Shown here piece after piece: positions 1 through 8,637 of a stretch of DNA of 46,017 nt; the stretch's first letter is position 1, and each line of letters opens with the position of its first letter. The DNA is from Opitutales bacterium (lineage in GTDB: Bacteria > Verrucomicrobiota > Verrucomicrobiia > Opitutales > UBA953). The notes below the pieces were generated by a model. That model searched no databases. It was not told where the DNA came from and saw nothing but the letters and a program-made list of their open reading frames with translations. Made by a program: the position numbers and the translations under genes. The DNA lies in the NCBI GenBank assembly GCA_017935025.1, contig JAGBIL010000004.1:1-46017 (forward strand). Direction: 5' to 3'.

Positions 1-195
1 CCCCCCAAAAAAAAAATAAGGGAGCGGCATCTTGCGCCTTCTTAGAGATTTTAAACATCCCACGCGCTAAGCGCTCTCTAAAAACTCCGCGACCCCTCCG
101 CCGCCCAAATGTTTTGGACAGTAATGATGCGGGAACGCTTTTTTTTACGCCCACGAAATGCTCCCTTCATCCGCCCCTTTCGACCAAATTTCAAC

Positions 196-224
196 TTTTC
201 CCGCCGTAATGTGCACGCTATACT
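196..224 (+). promoter_or_regulatory. Candidate sigma-70-type promoter of the GH89 gene
   Basis: A good -10 box TATACT (219-224) lies 17 bases after a weak -35 TTTTCC (196-201). A TTTCAA word precedes the -35, as at several other promoters in this window. The start codon follows about 40 bases downstream. The rest of 1-195 holds one copy of the dispersed octamer (129-136), a small GCGCTAAGCGC-type inverted repeat near 66-78, and no gene that I can support. Confidence 0.4.
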
Positions 225-266
225 CTTGCGCAATTTTTTGCTTTCCCCCGGAAAAACCTTTTTGCC

Positions 267-2531
267 ATGACTAAATACCTGTCTTTTGCTACCGCGCTGT
301 TGTTTGCCGCCTGCGTTTCCCTTTTTGCAAGCGTCAATCCCGCCGCGGCATCCGCGCTCGCCAAACGCATTTCTCCGGTCATTGCCGCCAACGTCATTTT
401 CGAGCCGCTTTCGGGTGTTCCCGCCACGGAAAAAATCGTCTACGAACTCGAATCAACTCCTGCCGGGAAACTCATCGTCCGCGGGAACACAACCGTTGCG
501 CTCACCAGCGGTTTTTACCAGTTTTTAAAAGAATTTTGCCACGTCCAAATCACCTGGGGAGCACACAGCGTTCCCGCGCTGAAAAAAGGCACCGTGCTCC
601 CGCGCATTCCCCAAAAAATCCGCGTCGAATCTCCGCTTGTTTTGCGTTATGCCTACAACTACTGCACGCACGGCTACACAATGTCGTGGTGGGATTGGGA
701 GCAGTGGGAAAAGGAAATTGACTGGCTCGCGCTCCACGGATTCAACCTCGCACTCGTCATTCAGGGGCAGGACGCCGTTTGGCAAAATACGTTTACGAAA
801 TTCGGCTACACCAAGGAGGAAATGCGCAAGTGGCTCTGCGCGCCCTCTCATATGCCGTGGCAGTTCATGGGCAATATGGAGGCGATGTTGCCGCCCTCGC
901 AAAGCATCATCGACAAGCGCACAAAACTCGGCAAAGAAATCGTTTCGCGTATGCGCCAGCTCGGAATTCAACCCGTGCTTCAAGGCTACTACGGCATGGT
1001 CCCGTACAAATTTAAGGAAAAACATCCCGGAGCGCGCATCGTCGCTCAGGGCGGCTGGGCGGGCGGTCAGCGCCGTCCCGATATGCTCAATCCCGCAGAC
1101 CCGCTTTTCGCGCCGATTGCCGAAGCGTTTTATACCGAACAGAAAAAACTTTTCGGCGACTGCTATTATTTCGCCGCAGACCCGTTCCACGAAGGCGGGA
1201 GCGCCGGCGACATGAACCGCGGCACCGTTTACCGTCAGGTTCAGGACGCCATGCTCGCGTTTGAACCGAAAGCCGTTCTCGTCAAACAATGCTGGCAAAC
1301 CTCCAACGCCGAAATGTTCAGCGCCGGGAAAAAAGACCACAGTCTCGCGCTCGACCTCTACGCCGACAAACATCCGTTCTGGCAAAACTGCAACGGCTAC
1401 GACGGTACTCCGTGGCTCTGGTGCCTGCTCCAAAACTTCGGCGGGAACACCGGGATGGAAGGCGACCTGCAGGGGCTTTGCGCCGGGCTCAAACGCGCGC
1501 TCACCGCACCGAATCGCGGCAAACTCGTCGGTGTCGGTATCGTTCCCGAAGGGTCTTTTAACAATCCCGTTATCTTCGAGCTCCTTTCCGATATCGCCGT
1601 GCGCGGGAACGTCCCCGAAAACATCGGAGAATGGCTCATCGATTACCAAACTTCCCGCTACGGCAAAACCACGCCACAACTCGAGCAAGCCTGGAAAATT
1701 CTCCTCAAAACCGCGTATTCCTACACAGCAAAAGAAGGTCCGCTCAACTCCGCCCTGCCCGCACGCCCGCGCTTCGGCAACTTCATCAAAGCACGCTTTT
1801 GGGCCTCCAATATGGCGCTCCCGTACGACAACACGGAACTGCTCAAAGCCCTGCAACTCTTCGATTCTCAGAAAAACCTTTTCGCAAAGAAAGCCACCTT
1901 CCGTTACGACTACGCCGACCTCCAACGCCAAGTCATCGACAACCTCTCGCACGCCGTTTACGCTCGTCTCAACGCCGCGTGGAACGCCAAGGACAAAACC
2001 GCATACGCCGATGCCTCGAAGGATTTTCTTCGCCTTTTCGAGCTCTGCGATGCCCGTTTTTCCCAATTCCCGAAATACAAAAACGATGCCCGAAATTTTT
2101 CCCAAAGCCTCGAAAAATGGTTGAGCGACGCACAAAAATTCGGCACTAAAAAGGACGAAAAAGCCTACCTAAAAAATTGCGCGCAAACACACCTCACCAC
2201 CTGGGTCGAACAAGCGGGAACGAACCTCGACGACTACGCGTTCCGCGAATGGATCGGGCTCAACGACACCTACTACGCCAAGCGCTGGGAAATGTTCTTC
2301 GACGAAACGAAAAAAGCCCTCGCTGCGGGAACGGCTTTCGACCAAAAAGCCTTCGACCGGAAACTCAACGCGTTTGAAGACAAATGGTCCGCAAACCCGA
2401 AGCATAAAGTTAAAATCACCGACGGGAACACCACCGCCGAAATCGCCAAGCTCGTCAAAAAATACGCGGGAACGAATCTCTCCGGCGGCGCACGCCCGGA
2501 CGATTCTCCGCTCGGAGTTCAGAACCGCTAA
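267..2531 (+). CDS. Secreted alpha-N-acetylglucosaminidase, GH89 (NAGLU family)
   Basis: Removes terminal alpha-linked GlcNAc; family members act on heparan sulfate (human NAGLU) or on alpha-1,4-GlcNAc-capped gastric mucin O-glycans (clostridial and Akkermansia GH89). The 754-residue length matches human NAGLU (743). Residues 1-28 form a signal peptide with an AAA-SA-type cleavage region. The family hallmarks are clear: YAYNYCTHGYTMSWWDWEQW near residue 130, HGFNLALVIQGQ, GYYGMVP, the DPFHEGG block near 306-312, and VPEGSFNNPV near 425. The last two contain the acidic residues expected for catalysis. The next gene starts 56 bases downstream and is probably cotranscribed. The substrate is inferred from the family, not shown. 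Confidence 0.93.
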   Translation: MTKYLSFATALLFAACVSLFASVNPAAASALAKRISPVIAANVIFEPLSGVPATEKIVYELESTPAGKLIVRGNTTVALTSGFYQFLKEFCHVQITWGAHSVPALKKGTVLPRIPQKIRVESPLVLRYAYNYCTHGYTMSWWDWEQWEKEIDWLALHGFNLALVIQGQDAVWQNTFTKFGYTKEEMRKWLCAPSHMPWQFMGNMEAMLPPSQSIIDKRTKLGKEIVSRMRQLGIQPVLQGYYGMVPYKFKEKHPGARIVAQGGWAGGQRRPDMLNPADPLFAPIAEAFYTEQKKLFGDCYYFAADPFHEGGSAGDMNRGTVYRQVQDAMLAFEPKAVLVKQCWQTSNAEMFSAGKKDHSLALDLYADKHPFWQNCNGYDGTPWLWCLLQNFGGNTGMEGDLQGLCAGLKRALTAPNRGKLVGVGIVPEGSFNNPVIFELLSDIAVRGNVPENIGEWLIDYQTSRYGKTTPQLEQAWKILLKTAYSYTAKEGPLNSALPARPRFGNFIKARFWASNMALPYDNTELLKALQLFDSQKNLFAKKATFRYDYADLQRQVIDNLSHAVYARLNAAWNAKDKTAYADASKDFLRLFELCDARFSQFPKYKNDARNFSQSLEKWLSDAQKFGTKKDEKAYLKNCAQTHLTTWVEQAGTNLDDYAFREWIGLNDTYYAKRWEMFFDETKKALAAGTAFDQKAFDRKLNAFEDKWSANPKHKVKITDGNTTAEIAKLVKKYAGTNLSGGARPDDSPLGVQNR

Positions 2532-2587
2532 GCCTCCGAAAAAACACCCGCGCCCGCCTCCTCTTTAATCCACATCATCATACGTCT

Positions 2588-4624
2588 ATGAAATCTTGGA
2601 AAAAATTACTCCTCACCTTAACGCTCCTTGCGGCAACTCTTCCCGCGCTGAATGCGGACATCGCGTTCCCGTCGGAGAAACTCCCGAGCGCGGCAACCGT
2701 TAAAGGCAACGTTACACTGAAAAACAACTGGGTATCCGCATCGTTCAAAAAAGACGGATTTTTGGTCCGTATCGACGGCAAAAAAATTCAGGGCGAAGAA
2801 CTTTTCACGCTCGTTCTCGGCAACGGCGAACGCATTCCCGCATCGGCGATGACCTGCAGCGGCATCAAGAAAGTCGCGCTCAAAGGCAACCCGGAGGCGA
2901 TCAAACTCTCCGAACGTTTCAACGGACAGGCGCTTGTCGCGAAATTCACCAAAGGCGACATCACGGTCGCGTGGCGCGCCGTTCTGCGCGACGGTTCACA
3001 CTACATCCGCCAAGAACTCAAAATTTCGTCGAAAAAAGACACGCCGATGCAGGCCGTTCTCCCGCTTGAAATCAAGCTCCCGGGCGCAAAGGTTCTCGGC
3101 AACACACGCGGTTCTCCCGTCGTAACGGATTCCGTTTTCGCCGCCCTCGAAACCCCGATGGCGTTCAACGAAGTTTCCGGAGACAAAATGACGGGCAAAT
3201 GGTCCCGAAAAACAACCCTGAAAAAAGGCGAAACCTGGGACGTCTCCTCCGTCATCGGCGCACTTGTTCCCGGACAGGAACGCCGCTCCTTCCTCGCCTA
3301 CAACGAACGGGAACGCGCCGTTCCGTGGCGCTCTTTCGTTCACTACAATTCGTGGTACGAGCTCAACATCAACCGCAACAACGACCCCGATCCGAAAAAG
3401 CGCATGAGCGAAGCGCAATGCCTCGACGTCATAGCCGCGTGGAACAAAAATCTTTTCAAAAAACATAAAATCAGCATCGACGCATTCGTTTGGGACGACG
3501 GTTGGGATGATTTCAACTCGCTCTGGGGCTTCCACACCGGATTCCCGAACGGATTCGAAAAACTCGACATCGAAGCCCGCAAGCAAGGCGCGGGAATGGG
3601 CGCATGGCTCGGTCCCGTCGGCGGCTACGGCGCGTCCAAAGCACAACGCCTCGGGTTCTGGAACAAACACCACCCGAACAATCAAATCGGCAACTTCGAC
3701 CTCTCCAACAAGGAATACTTCGACGCTTTCGTCGGTCGCTGCTCGCAAATGGTGAACGACTACGATATGCGCTACTTCAAATTCGACGGCATCAGCGCAA
3801 TTCCCGTCGCCTACGGTCCCGGCAACGAAGAAGCAGCCGAAGGCATCATCAAGGTCGAAAAAGCGCTTCGCGAAAAACGCGGCGATATTTTCCTCAACAC
3901 AACCGTCGGAACCTGGGCTTCGCCGTTCTGGTTTCATATCGCAGACTCCGTGTGGCGTCAGGACGGCGACCACGGACAAATGGGCGTCGGCAACCCGCGC
4001 GAAAAATGGATCACCTACCGTGATGATTGGGTCCACAAAATTTTCGTTACGGGTTCCCCGCTCTTCCCGATCAACTCGCTTATGACGCACGGCCTCATGG
4101 TTACCCGACACGGTCCGCCGAATTGCATGGCAAACGACGAAGCCGGGCGCGACGGCATTCTCAAGGAAATGCGTTGTGCTTTCGCTTGCGGAAGTGCCTT
4201 ACAGGAGCTTTATGTCGATAATGACATCATGACCAAGCTCGATCTTTGGAAAGATCTCGCCGAATGCATAAAATGGTTCCGCGGGAACGCCGACGTGCTC
4301 GATGACACGCACTGGATCGGCGGCGAACCGTGGAACGACGCAACAAAATCCGGCGACATCTACGGATGGGCTTCCTGGAACGGAAAGAAGGCGACACTCG
4401 CACTGCGCAATTCCGACGACGAAGCAAAAACGCTCACGGCAACGCTTCGCCAATTGCTCGACGTTCCCGCCCACATTCAAGGCTCGATTACGCTGAAAGA
4501 TTCGTTCAAGGGACAACGCAAACTCAACGGAATCTCCGGCGCAACCATTCCGCTCGACAAGGAACTTACGTTTAAACTCAAGCCGTTTGAAGTTTTCGTC
4601 TTCGACGGCAAACCCGCGAAATAA
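2588..4624 (+). CDS. Secreted clan GH-D-like glycoside hydrolase (alpha-galactosidase/alpha-GalNAcase-like)
   Basis: A 678-residue protein with a signal peptide (about 1-23, ending ALNA). Its N-terminal third reads as a beta-rich domain. The centre looks like a clan GH-D TIM barrel: FVWDDGWDDFNSLW near 300-313 and MRYFKFDGI near 394-402, where the Asp of KFD is the usual nucleophile position. The C-terminus (about 600-678) reads as a beta-sandwich. Relatives in Bacteroides are often mis-annotated as enterotoxin. I cannot assign a specific CAZy family; GH36-like or a related alpha-GalNAc/alpha-Gal enzyme is most likely. Sitting 56 bases behind the GH89 gene, it probably works on the same host glycan. 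Confidence 0.7.
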   Translation: MKSWKKLLLTLTLLAATLPALNADIAFPSEKLPSAATVKGNVTLKNNWVSASFKKDGFLVRIDGKKIQGEELFTLVLGNGERIPASAMTCSGIKKVALKGNPEAIKLSERFNGQALVAKFTKGDITVAWRAVLRDGSHYIRQELKISSKKDTPMQAVLPLEIKLPGAKVLGNTRGSPVVTDSVFAALETPMAFNEVSGDKMTGKWSRKTTLKKGETWDVSSVIGALVPGQERRSFLAYNERERAVPWRSFVHYNSWYELNINRNNDPDPKKRMSEAQCLDVIAAWNKNLFKKHKISIDAFVWDDGWDDFNSLWGFHTGFPNGFEKLDIEARKQGAGMGAWLGPVGGYGASKAQRLGFWNKHHPNNQIGNFDLSNKEYFDAFVGRCSQMVNDYDMRYFKFDGISAIPVAYGPGNEEAAEGIIKVEKALREKRGDIFLNTTVGTWASPFWFHIADSVWRQDGDHGQMGVGNPREKWITYRDDWVHKIFVTGSPLFPINSLMTHGLMVTRHGPPNCMANDEAGRDGILKEMRCAFACGSALQELYVDNDIMTKLDLWKDLAECIKWFRGNADVLDDTHWIGGEPWNDATKSGDIYGWASWNGKKATLALRNSDDEAKTLTATLRQLLDVPAHIQGSITLKDSFKGQRKLNGISGATIPLDKELTFKLKPFEVFVFDGKPAK

Positions 4625-4629
4625 GCGCC

Positions 4630-4692
4630 AAGCATCAGACATCAAGCCTCACCCGCATAGAAATTTGAAGCTTGATGCTTGAAGCCTTGAGC
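4630..4692. repeat. Foldback repeat of AAGCATCA / AAGCCTCA words
   Basis: The words AAGCATCA, ATCAAGCCTC, GCTTGATGC and GAAGCCTTGAGC alternate direct and inverted between the GH-D-like gene and the terminator. The same words recur at about 17970-18000 on the other strand (AAGCATCAGGCTCAAGCC). No coding content. Confidence 0.6.
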
Positions 4693-4695
4693 TAA

Positions 4696-4735
4696 GAAAC
4701 GCGTTCCCGCGATTGATTTCACGGGAACGCGTTTC
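4696..4735. terminator. Bidirectional terminator made of two facing octamer copies
   Basis: A perfect 14-bp stem: GAAACGCGTTCCCG (4696-4709) pairs with CGGGAACGCGTTTC (4722-4735) around a 12-base loop, followed by TTTAAACTTT. The dispersed octamer supplies the inner 8 bp of each arm. It lies between the convergent GH-D-like gene (plus) and argG (minus). Confidence 0.85.
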
Positions 4736-4774
4736 TTTAAACTTTAATCTCTAATCTTTAATCTCCAAAAAAAA

Positions 4775-4792
4775 GCGCCCCTTTCGGAGCGC
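4775..4792 (-). terminator. Rho-independent terminator of argG
   Basis: On the minus strand GCGCTCC-GAAA-GGGGCGC forms a 7-bp stem (one G.U) with a GAAA tetraloop, followed by a run of T (A8 on the plus strand, about 4767-4774). It begins 8 bases after the argG stop codon. Confidence 0.88.
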
Positions 4793-4799
4793 TTTTTTA

Positions 4800-6032
4800 T
4801 TACATCATGTTTTCCGGTCCGTTGACCTTCGCGTTCACCTTGAGGCGAAGCGCGTTCAGATGGATGAAGCCGGAAGCGTCGTCCTGGTCGTACGCATTGG
4901 TCGGGTCGGCTTCCATCGTCGCGATATCCGGATTGTAAAGCGAGCACGGCGATTTGCGACCGGCAACGTAGCAGCAGCCCTTGTAGAGCTTGACGCGCAC
5001 CGTTCCCGTGACGTTTTTCTGCGTTTCCGTGACGAGTGCCTGAAGCGCGAGGCGTTCCGGCGCGTACCAGAATCCGTTATAAACGAGTTCCGCATACTTC
5101 GGAATAAGGCTGTCGCGCAAGTGCATCGTGTCGCGGTCCATCGTGATGGATTCCATCTGGCGATGCGCGAAGAAGAGAATCGCTCCGCCCGGGGTTTCAT
5201 AAACGCCGCGGGATTTCATGCCGACGAAACGGTTTTCGACCATGTCCACGCGACCGATCCCGTGCTTTCCGCCGAGCTTGTTGAGCGTCTGCATCACTTC
5301 GAGCGGGGTCATTTTCTTGCCGTCAATCGCGACACAGTTGCCTTTTTCAAAATCGAGTTCGATAAATTCCGGCGTATCGGGAGCATCTTCCGGAGCCACG
5401 GAGAGCTTGAACATCGCCTTGTTTTCCGGGCAGAACGCATCAAACCACGGATCTTCCATGATTCCCGCTTCGTAGGAAATGTGGAGCAAATTGCGGTCCA
5501 TCGAGTACGGTTTTTTCATGCTCGCTTCGACGGGAAGCCCCTGCGCCACGCAGTAATCGATCATTTCCTTACGGCCCGGGAACTGCGCACGGAACGTTTC
5601 GTCACGCCACGGAGCAATGATTTTCAAATCCGGAGCGAGCGCGGCGGCGGCGAGCTCGAAGCGCACCTGGTCGTTGCCCTTCCCCGTCGCGCCGTGTGCG
5701 ATGGCGTCGCAACCTTCCGCCTTGGCGATTTCGACCATGCGTTTCGCGATGAGCGGACGCGCAATCGAGGTGCCGAGGAAGTACTGTCCTTCGTAAATCG
5801 CTCCCGCCTGCATCATCGGGAAAATGAAGTCGCGGGCAAATTCTTCCTGCAAATCTTCAATGTAAATTTTGGAGGCTCCGGTTTTTTTGCTCTTTTCTTC
5901 GAGCCCGGAAAGCTCTTCTTCCTGACCGACGTTCGCGCAGTAGGCGACCATTTCGGCATTGTATTTTTCTTTAATCCAGGAAAGGAGCACGGACGTGTCC
6001 AATCCGCCGGAATATGCGAGAAGAATCTTCAT
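4800..6032 (-). CDS. argG: Argininosuccinate synthase
   Basis: Joins citrulline and aspartate using ATP to give argininosuccinate, the penultimate step of arginine synthesis in the cytosol. The N-type ATP pyrophosphatase P-loop [14 protein letters not shown] is at residues 5-18. Other family blocks are [21 protein letters not shown], the [20 protein letters not shown] block and the C-terminal YNPDIAT. I start at ATG 6032 ([10 protein letters not shown]) because the family begins there; an in-frame start at 6068 would add 12 residues without conservation. The resulting 410 residues are normal for the family. It stands alone, without argH, and has its own terminator. Confidence 0.97.
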   Translation of the reverse strand: MKILLAYSGGLDTSVLLSWIKEKYNAEMVAYCANVGQEEELSGLEEKSKKTGASKIYIEDLQEEFARDFIFPMMQAGAIYEGQYFLGTSIARPLIAKRMVEIAKAEGCDAIAHGATGKGNDQVRFELAAAALAPDLKIIAPWRDETFRAQFPGRKEMIDYCVAQGLPVEASMKKPYSMDRNLLHISYEAGIMEDPWFDAFCPENKAMFKLSVAPEDAPDTPEFIELDFEKGNCVAIDGKKMTPLEVMQTLNKLGGKHGIGRVDMVENRFVGMKSRGVYETPGGAILFFAHRQMESITMDRDTMHLRDSLIPKYAELVYNGFWYAPERLALQALVTETQKNVTGTVRVKLYKGCCYVAGRKSPCSLYNPDIATMEADPTNAYDQDDASGFIHLNALRLKVNAKVNGPENMM

Positions 6033-6193
6033 ATCAATGAATTTTGTTGTGTTAAAAGGGAAGCGCAATCATGCGCCGCGTTCCCGCGAAAATCAACGCG
6101 GAATTTCAGTAAATCAGCGGGAAGCACAGCACTTTCGCCGTTCCCGCGCGAAAAAACAAAAACTCTCACAACGCCACGCGGATGTTCAAAAAA

Positions 6194-6228
6194 AGCGTTC
6201 CCGCGAGGAAAATCCCCACGGGAACGCT
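6194..6228 (-). terminator. Terminator of the first PEP-CTERM gene, two facing octamers
   Basis: AGCGTTCCCG (6194-6203) pairs with CGGGAACGCT (6219-6228), a 10-bp stem with an inner GG/CC extension. A7 lies before it and C-T7 after it on the plus strand, so it can work in both directions. It lies between the stop of the PEP-CTERM gene and the start of argG. Near-identical in design to the terminator at 30890-30919. Confidence 0.85.
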
Positions 6229-6285
6229 CTTTTTTTATCGCAAATAATTCGGAACTCGAGATTCGCTATTTGCGATTACGGTCGC

Positions 6286-6933
6286 TTAGCGACGGCGACG
6301 ACGCGCGGCAACGAGCGCCAACGCACCAAGTCCCGCAAGCATACCGAATGCCGACGGCTCGGGAACAGCAACAAGGTTATCGGAAACCAACTTGACAGAA
6401 AAATTGCTAATCCCCTCGTTGACGGACAGAGAGTCCCACTCAATATCGCTCCCGAGGTTCAAGCTTGCAAGTCCCGTGTACACATCTGTTTCCGGACCAT
6501 TCCCATTGGAAAAATTAATAACGACGTTCAATCCGGAAATAATTCCTTCCTCTGTCGTGAAATCAAAGCGAAACGTATTTTGCTGTATCGTTCCGTTCAT
6601 GCGTGCCATAGAGTAATGCCCTCCGGAGGTCTTTGTGTGGACAGTTTCCCCGATCGTGAGCATATAATCAACTTTCGCGGAATTGTTCGAATAGGCGTTC
6701 CCGTCAAAAGCGAGAGCGACAGAATCCTTTTCCGAACCAATTTTAAAGAGGTCCTCGGCAGAAGTTGCCCCGACATCCGTTCCGTCAAAAGCAACAACTA
6801 ACGAAAAGTCTCCGTTAGCAACAACTTTGACCCCATCCAGATAGAAGCCATCGGTGTCCCACGTTGCTTCAGCTGCGTGCGCGCACGCGGTTCCTGCGGC
6901 GAGTAACGCCGCGAGCGTTATGTATTTGTTCAT
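6286..6933 (-). CDS. PEP-CTERM sorting domain protein
   Basis: A 215-residue exported protein of unknown function. It has an N-terminal signal peptide (MNKYITLAALLAAGTACAHA, cut near 20). The body is beta-rich with Ser, Thr and Asn but no recognised enzyme motif. The C-terminus is a PEP-CTERM tail: VPEPSAFGMLAGLGALAL, a hydrophobic segment, then AARRRRR. In known systems such tails are processed by an exosortase and the protein is moved to the cell surface or into exopolysaccharide; no exosortase gene is in this window. Monocistronic, with a terminator directly behind it. The second such protein is at 30949-31650; the two bodies are not obviously alike outside the ends. Confidence 0.9.
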   Translation of the reverse strand: MNKYITLAALLAAGTACAHAAEATWDTDGFYLDGVKVVANGDFSLVVAFDGTDVGATSAEDLFKIGSEKDSVALAFDGNAYSNNSAKVDYMLTIGETVHTKTSGGHYSMARMNGTIQQNTFRFDFTTEEGIISGLNVVINFSNGNGPETDVYTGLASLNLGSDIEWDSLSVNEGISNFSVKLVSDNLVAVPEPSAFGMLAGLGALALVAARRRRR

Positions 6934-7248
6934 AAGATTTAGATTTGGTTATAGCGTTATAGTGAAAAATTGCGTCAGGCGACGAAGTCAAATCTGTCGA
7001 GTTGGCTCAATTTTCAGCTTTCTATTCTCGCAAAAAAAAAAAACGGCTTCGCAAGCCCTTTTTTCTCAAAAGCCCCGAAAAAAAAAAATTGAAAAAACAA
7101 AAGAGGACAACCGCCCCGGCTGTCCTCCATGACAAAATTCGTGAAATTTGTGTAAATTCGTGGATAAACCCAAAAAACAATTCTGTGTTTTCCGTTCTTT
7201 GCGTTGTCTAAAAAAACCGTGCGTGCAATAATCGCGGGAACGATTTTT
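6934..7248. repeat. Intergenic region with hairpins and homopolymers between divergent genes
   Basis: This 315-base gap between the PEP-CTERM gene (leftward) and folC (rightward) has no supportable gene. It holds A12 (7032-7043), a GGCTT-CGC-AAGCC hairpin (7045-7057) followed by T6, another A12 run near 7078-7089, a GAGGACA...TGTCCTC hairpin (7103-7127), and words such as AATTCGTGGAT, ACGAATTTACAC and AACGCAAAGAACGG (minus) that resemble those near 30345-30480. Terminator-like hairpins are unexpected between divergent genes, so I read these as a repeat element. Confidence 0.6.
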
Positions 7249-8574
7249 ATGGCAACGACGATGACCACAGCGGAAAAGCTCGACCGCCTTTGCGCGCTGA
7301 GAAACCACGGGAGCAAATTCGGCATCGACCGTATGCGTTTGCTTGCCGAAGCCGTCGGCACACCGCAGAGCGCGTTCCCGCTGATCCACCTCGCGGGAAC
7401 GAACGGCAAGGGCTCGACCTCGGCGATGCTTGAGCGCATTTTGCGCACACACGGACTCCGCGTCGGGCTCTACACGTCGCCGCATTTGCTCAAACTCGGC
7501 GAGCGCATCCAGGTCGACCGCGAACCGCTCTCCGACGAAATGATCTGCGCGGAAGCGGAAACGCTCTACGCGGCGGCGGCGCGTTTCGGCAAGCCCGGAG
7601 ACGAGGATTTTCCGTCGTTTTTCGAGCTGATGACGACGATGGCGTTCCGCTGTTTTGCACGGGAACGTTGCAATGCCGCGATTGTCGAAACGGGACTCGG
7701 CGGACGCTTGGACGCGACCAACATCGTATCCCCCGAAGTTTGCGTCATTACGTCGGTCGGGCTTGACCATACGGAATTTCTCGGCAATTCGCTCGAGGAA
7801 ATCGCCCGGGAGAAAGCGGGCATTATCAAGCACGGCGTTCCCGTCGTTCTCGGACGTTTGCCGGAAGTTGCGGAAGCGGAAATTCGCGCCGTTGCACGCG
7901 CGCGCAACGCAAAAGTTTTTTCCGTGCGCGAAATTTTTTGCTTCGACAGTACGGGAACGACCGCGCTTCCCGAAACCAATCTTTACGGCGATCACCAGCG
8001 CGGGAACGCCGCGACGGCGCTTATCGCCGCAAAGCTCTTTTTTGAAAAAACCGGAAAATCTTTTGACGAAACCTGCGCGCGCCAAGCGTTGAAAAACGTG
8101 AATTGGCGTGCACGCTGGGAAAAAATCCCGTTACGCGACGGCAGAACGCTGATTCTCGATGTCGCGCACAACGCGGAAGGCGCGGAGGCAATCGACAAAT
8201 CGCTCAAACGCCTTGTTGCGGAAACGGGAACGCGTCCGCAAATCATCACCGGCATTCTCGGCGCGGAGCGTGCGCGTCCGTTGCTCGCCGTTTTCGCCCG
8301 CCACGCCTCCGCGATCCGCTTTGTCCGCCCGGCACAGGAACGCGCCTGCTCGTTTGAGGAATTGAAGCAATGCGTTCCCGCAGGATTTCGCGGAGAAATT
8401 TCGGAAACAAGCGTTGCCGCGCTTTTCCCGAAGGAAAACACCTGCACGCTGAAAACACCGTCCGCAGAACCGATTGTCGTCGCCGGTTCCTGCTACCTCG
8501 CCGGCGAAGTGCTTGCGGCACTCGCGGGAACGCACGCCGATTCCTCCCTGCAGGACAAACTCCCGAATGCGTAG
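7249..8574 (+). CDS. folC: Bifunctional folylpolyglutamate/dihydrofolate synthase
   Basis: Adds glutamate to dihydropteroate and to folates with ATP. The Mur-ligase-type P-loop HLAGTNGKGSTSAML sits near residues 47-61; the AGT of this conserved loop is encoded by a copy of the dispersed octamer (7394-7401). Further family blocks are TSPHLLKLGERIQV, VETGLGGRLDATN, SVGLDHTEFLG, EKAGIIK and LDVAHNAEGAEA. I choose ATG 7249 (a second ATG at 7261 is possible); the open frame reaches back to TTG 7204, but that lies in repeat DNA. 441 residues is a normal length. The substrate range (DHFS, FPGS or both) cannot be read from sequence. Confidence 0.95.
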   Translation: MATTMTTAEKLDRLCALRNHGSKFGIDRMRLLAEAVGTPQSAFPLIHLAGTNGKGSTSAMLERILRTHGLRVGLYTSPHLLKLGERIQVDREPLSDEMICAEAETLYAAAARFGKPGDEDFPSFFELMTTMAFRCFARERCNAAIVETGLGGRLDATNIVSPEVCVITSVGLDHTEFLGNSLEEIAREKAGIIKHGVPVVLGRLPEVAEAEIRAVARARNAKVFSVREIFCFDSTGTTALPETNLYGDHQRGNAATALIAAKLFFEKTGKSFDETCARQALKNVNWRARWEKIPLRDGRTLILDVAHNAEGAEAIDKSLKRLVAETGTRPQIITGILGAERARPLLAVFARHASAIRFVRPAQERACSFEELKQCVPAGFRGEISETSVAALFPKENTCTLKTPSAEPIVVAGSCYLAGEVLAALAGTHADSSLQDKLPNA

Positions 8575-8637
8575 CGGTTTCTTCCGGAAAATTCTATTTG
8601 CGGGAAGTTCTGCGGGAACGGTAGGATTTTTCGCAGT

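Noticed and set aside
525-2135. 536-codon open frame opposite the GH89 gene
   Set aside because: A shadow of the GC-rich coding strand; no recognisable protein motif, and the forward frame has clear GH89 blocks.
4860-6395. 511-codon plus-strand frame over argG
   Set aside because: argG on the other strand is certain; this frame runs on into the intergenic terminator.
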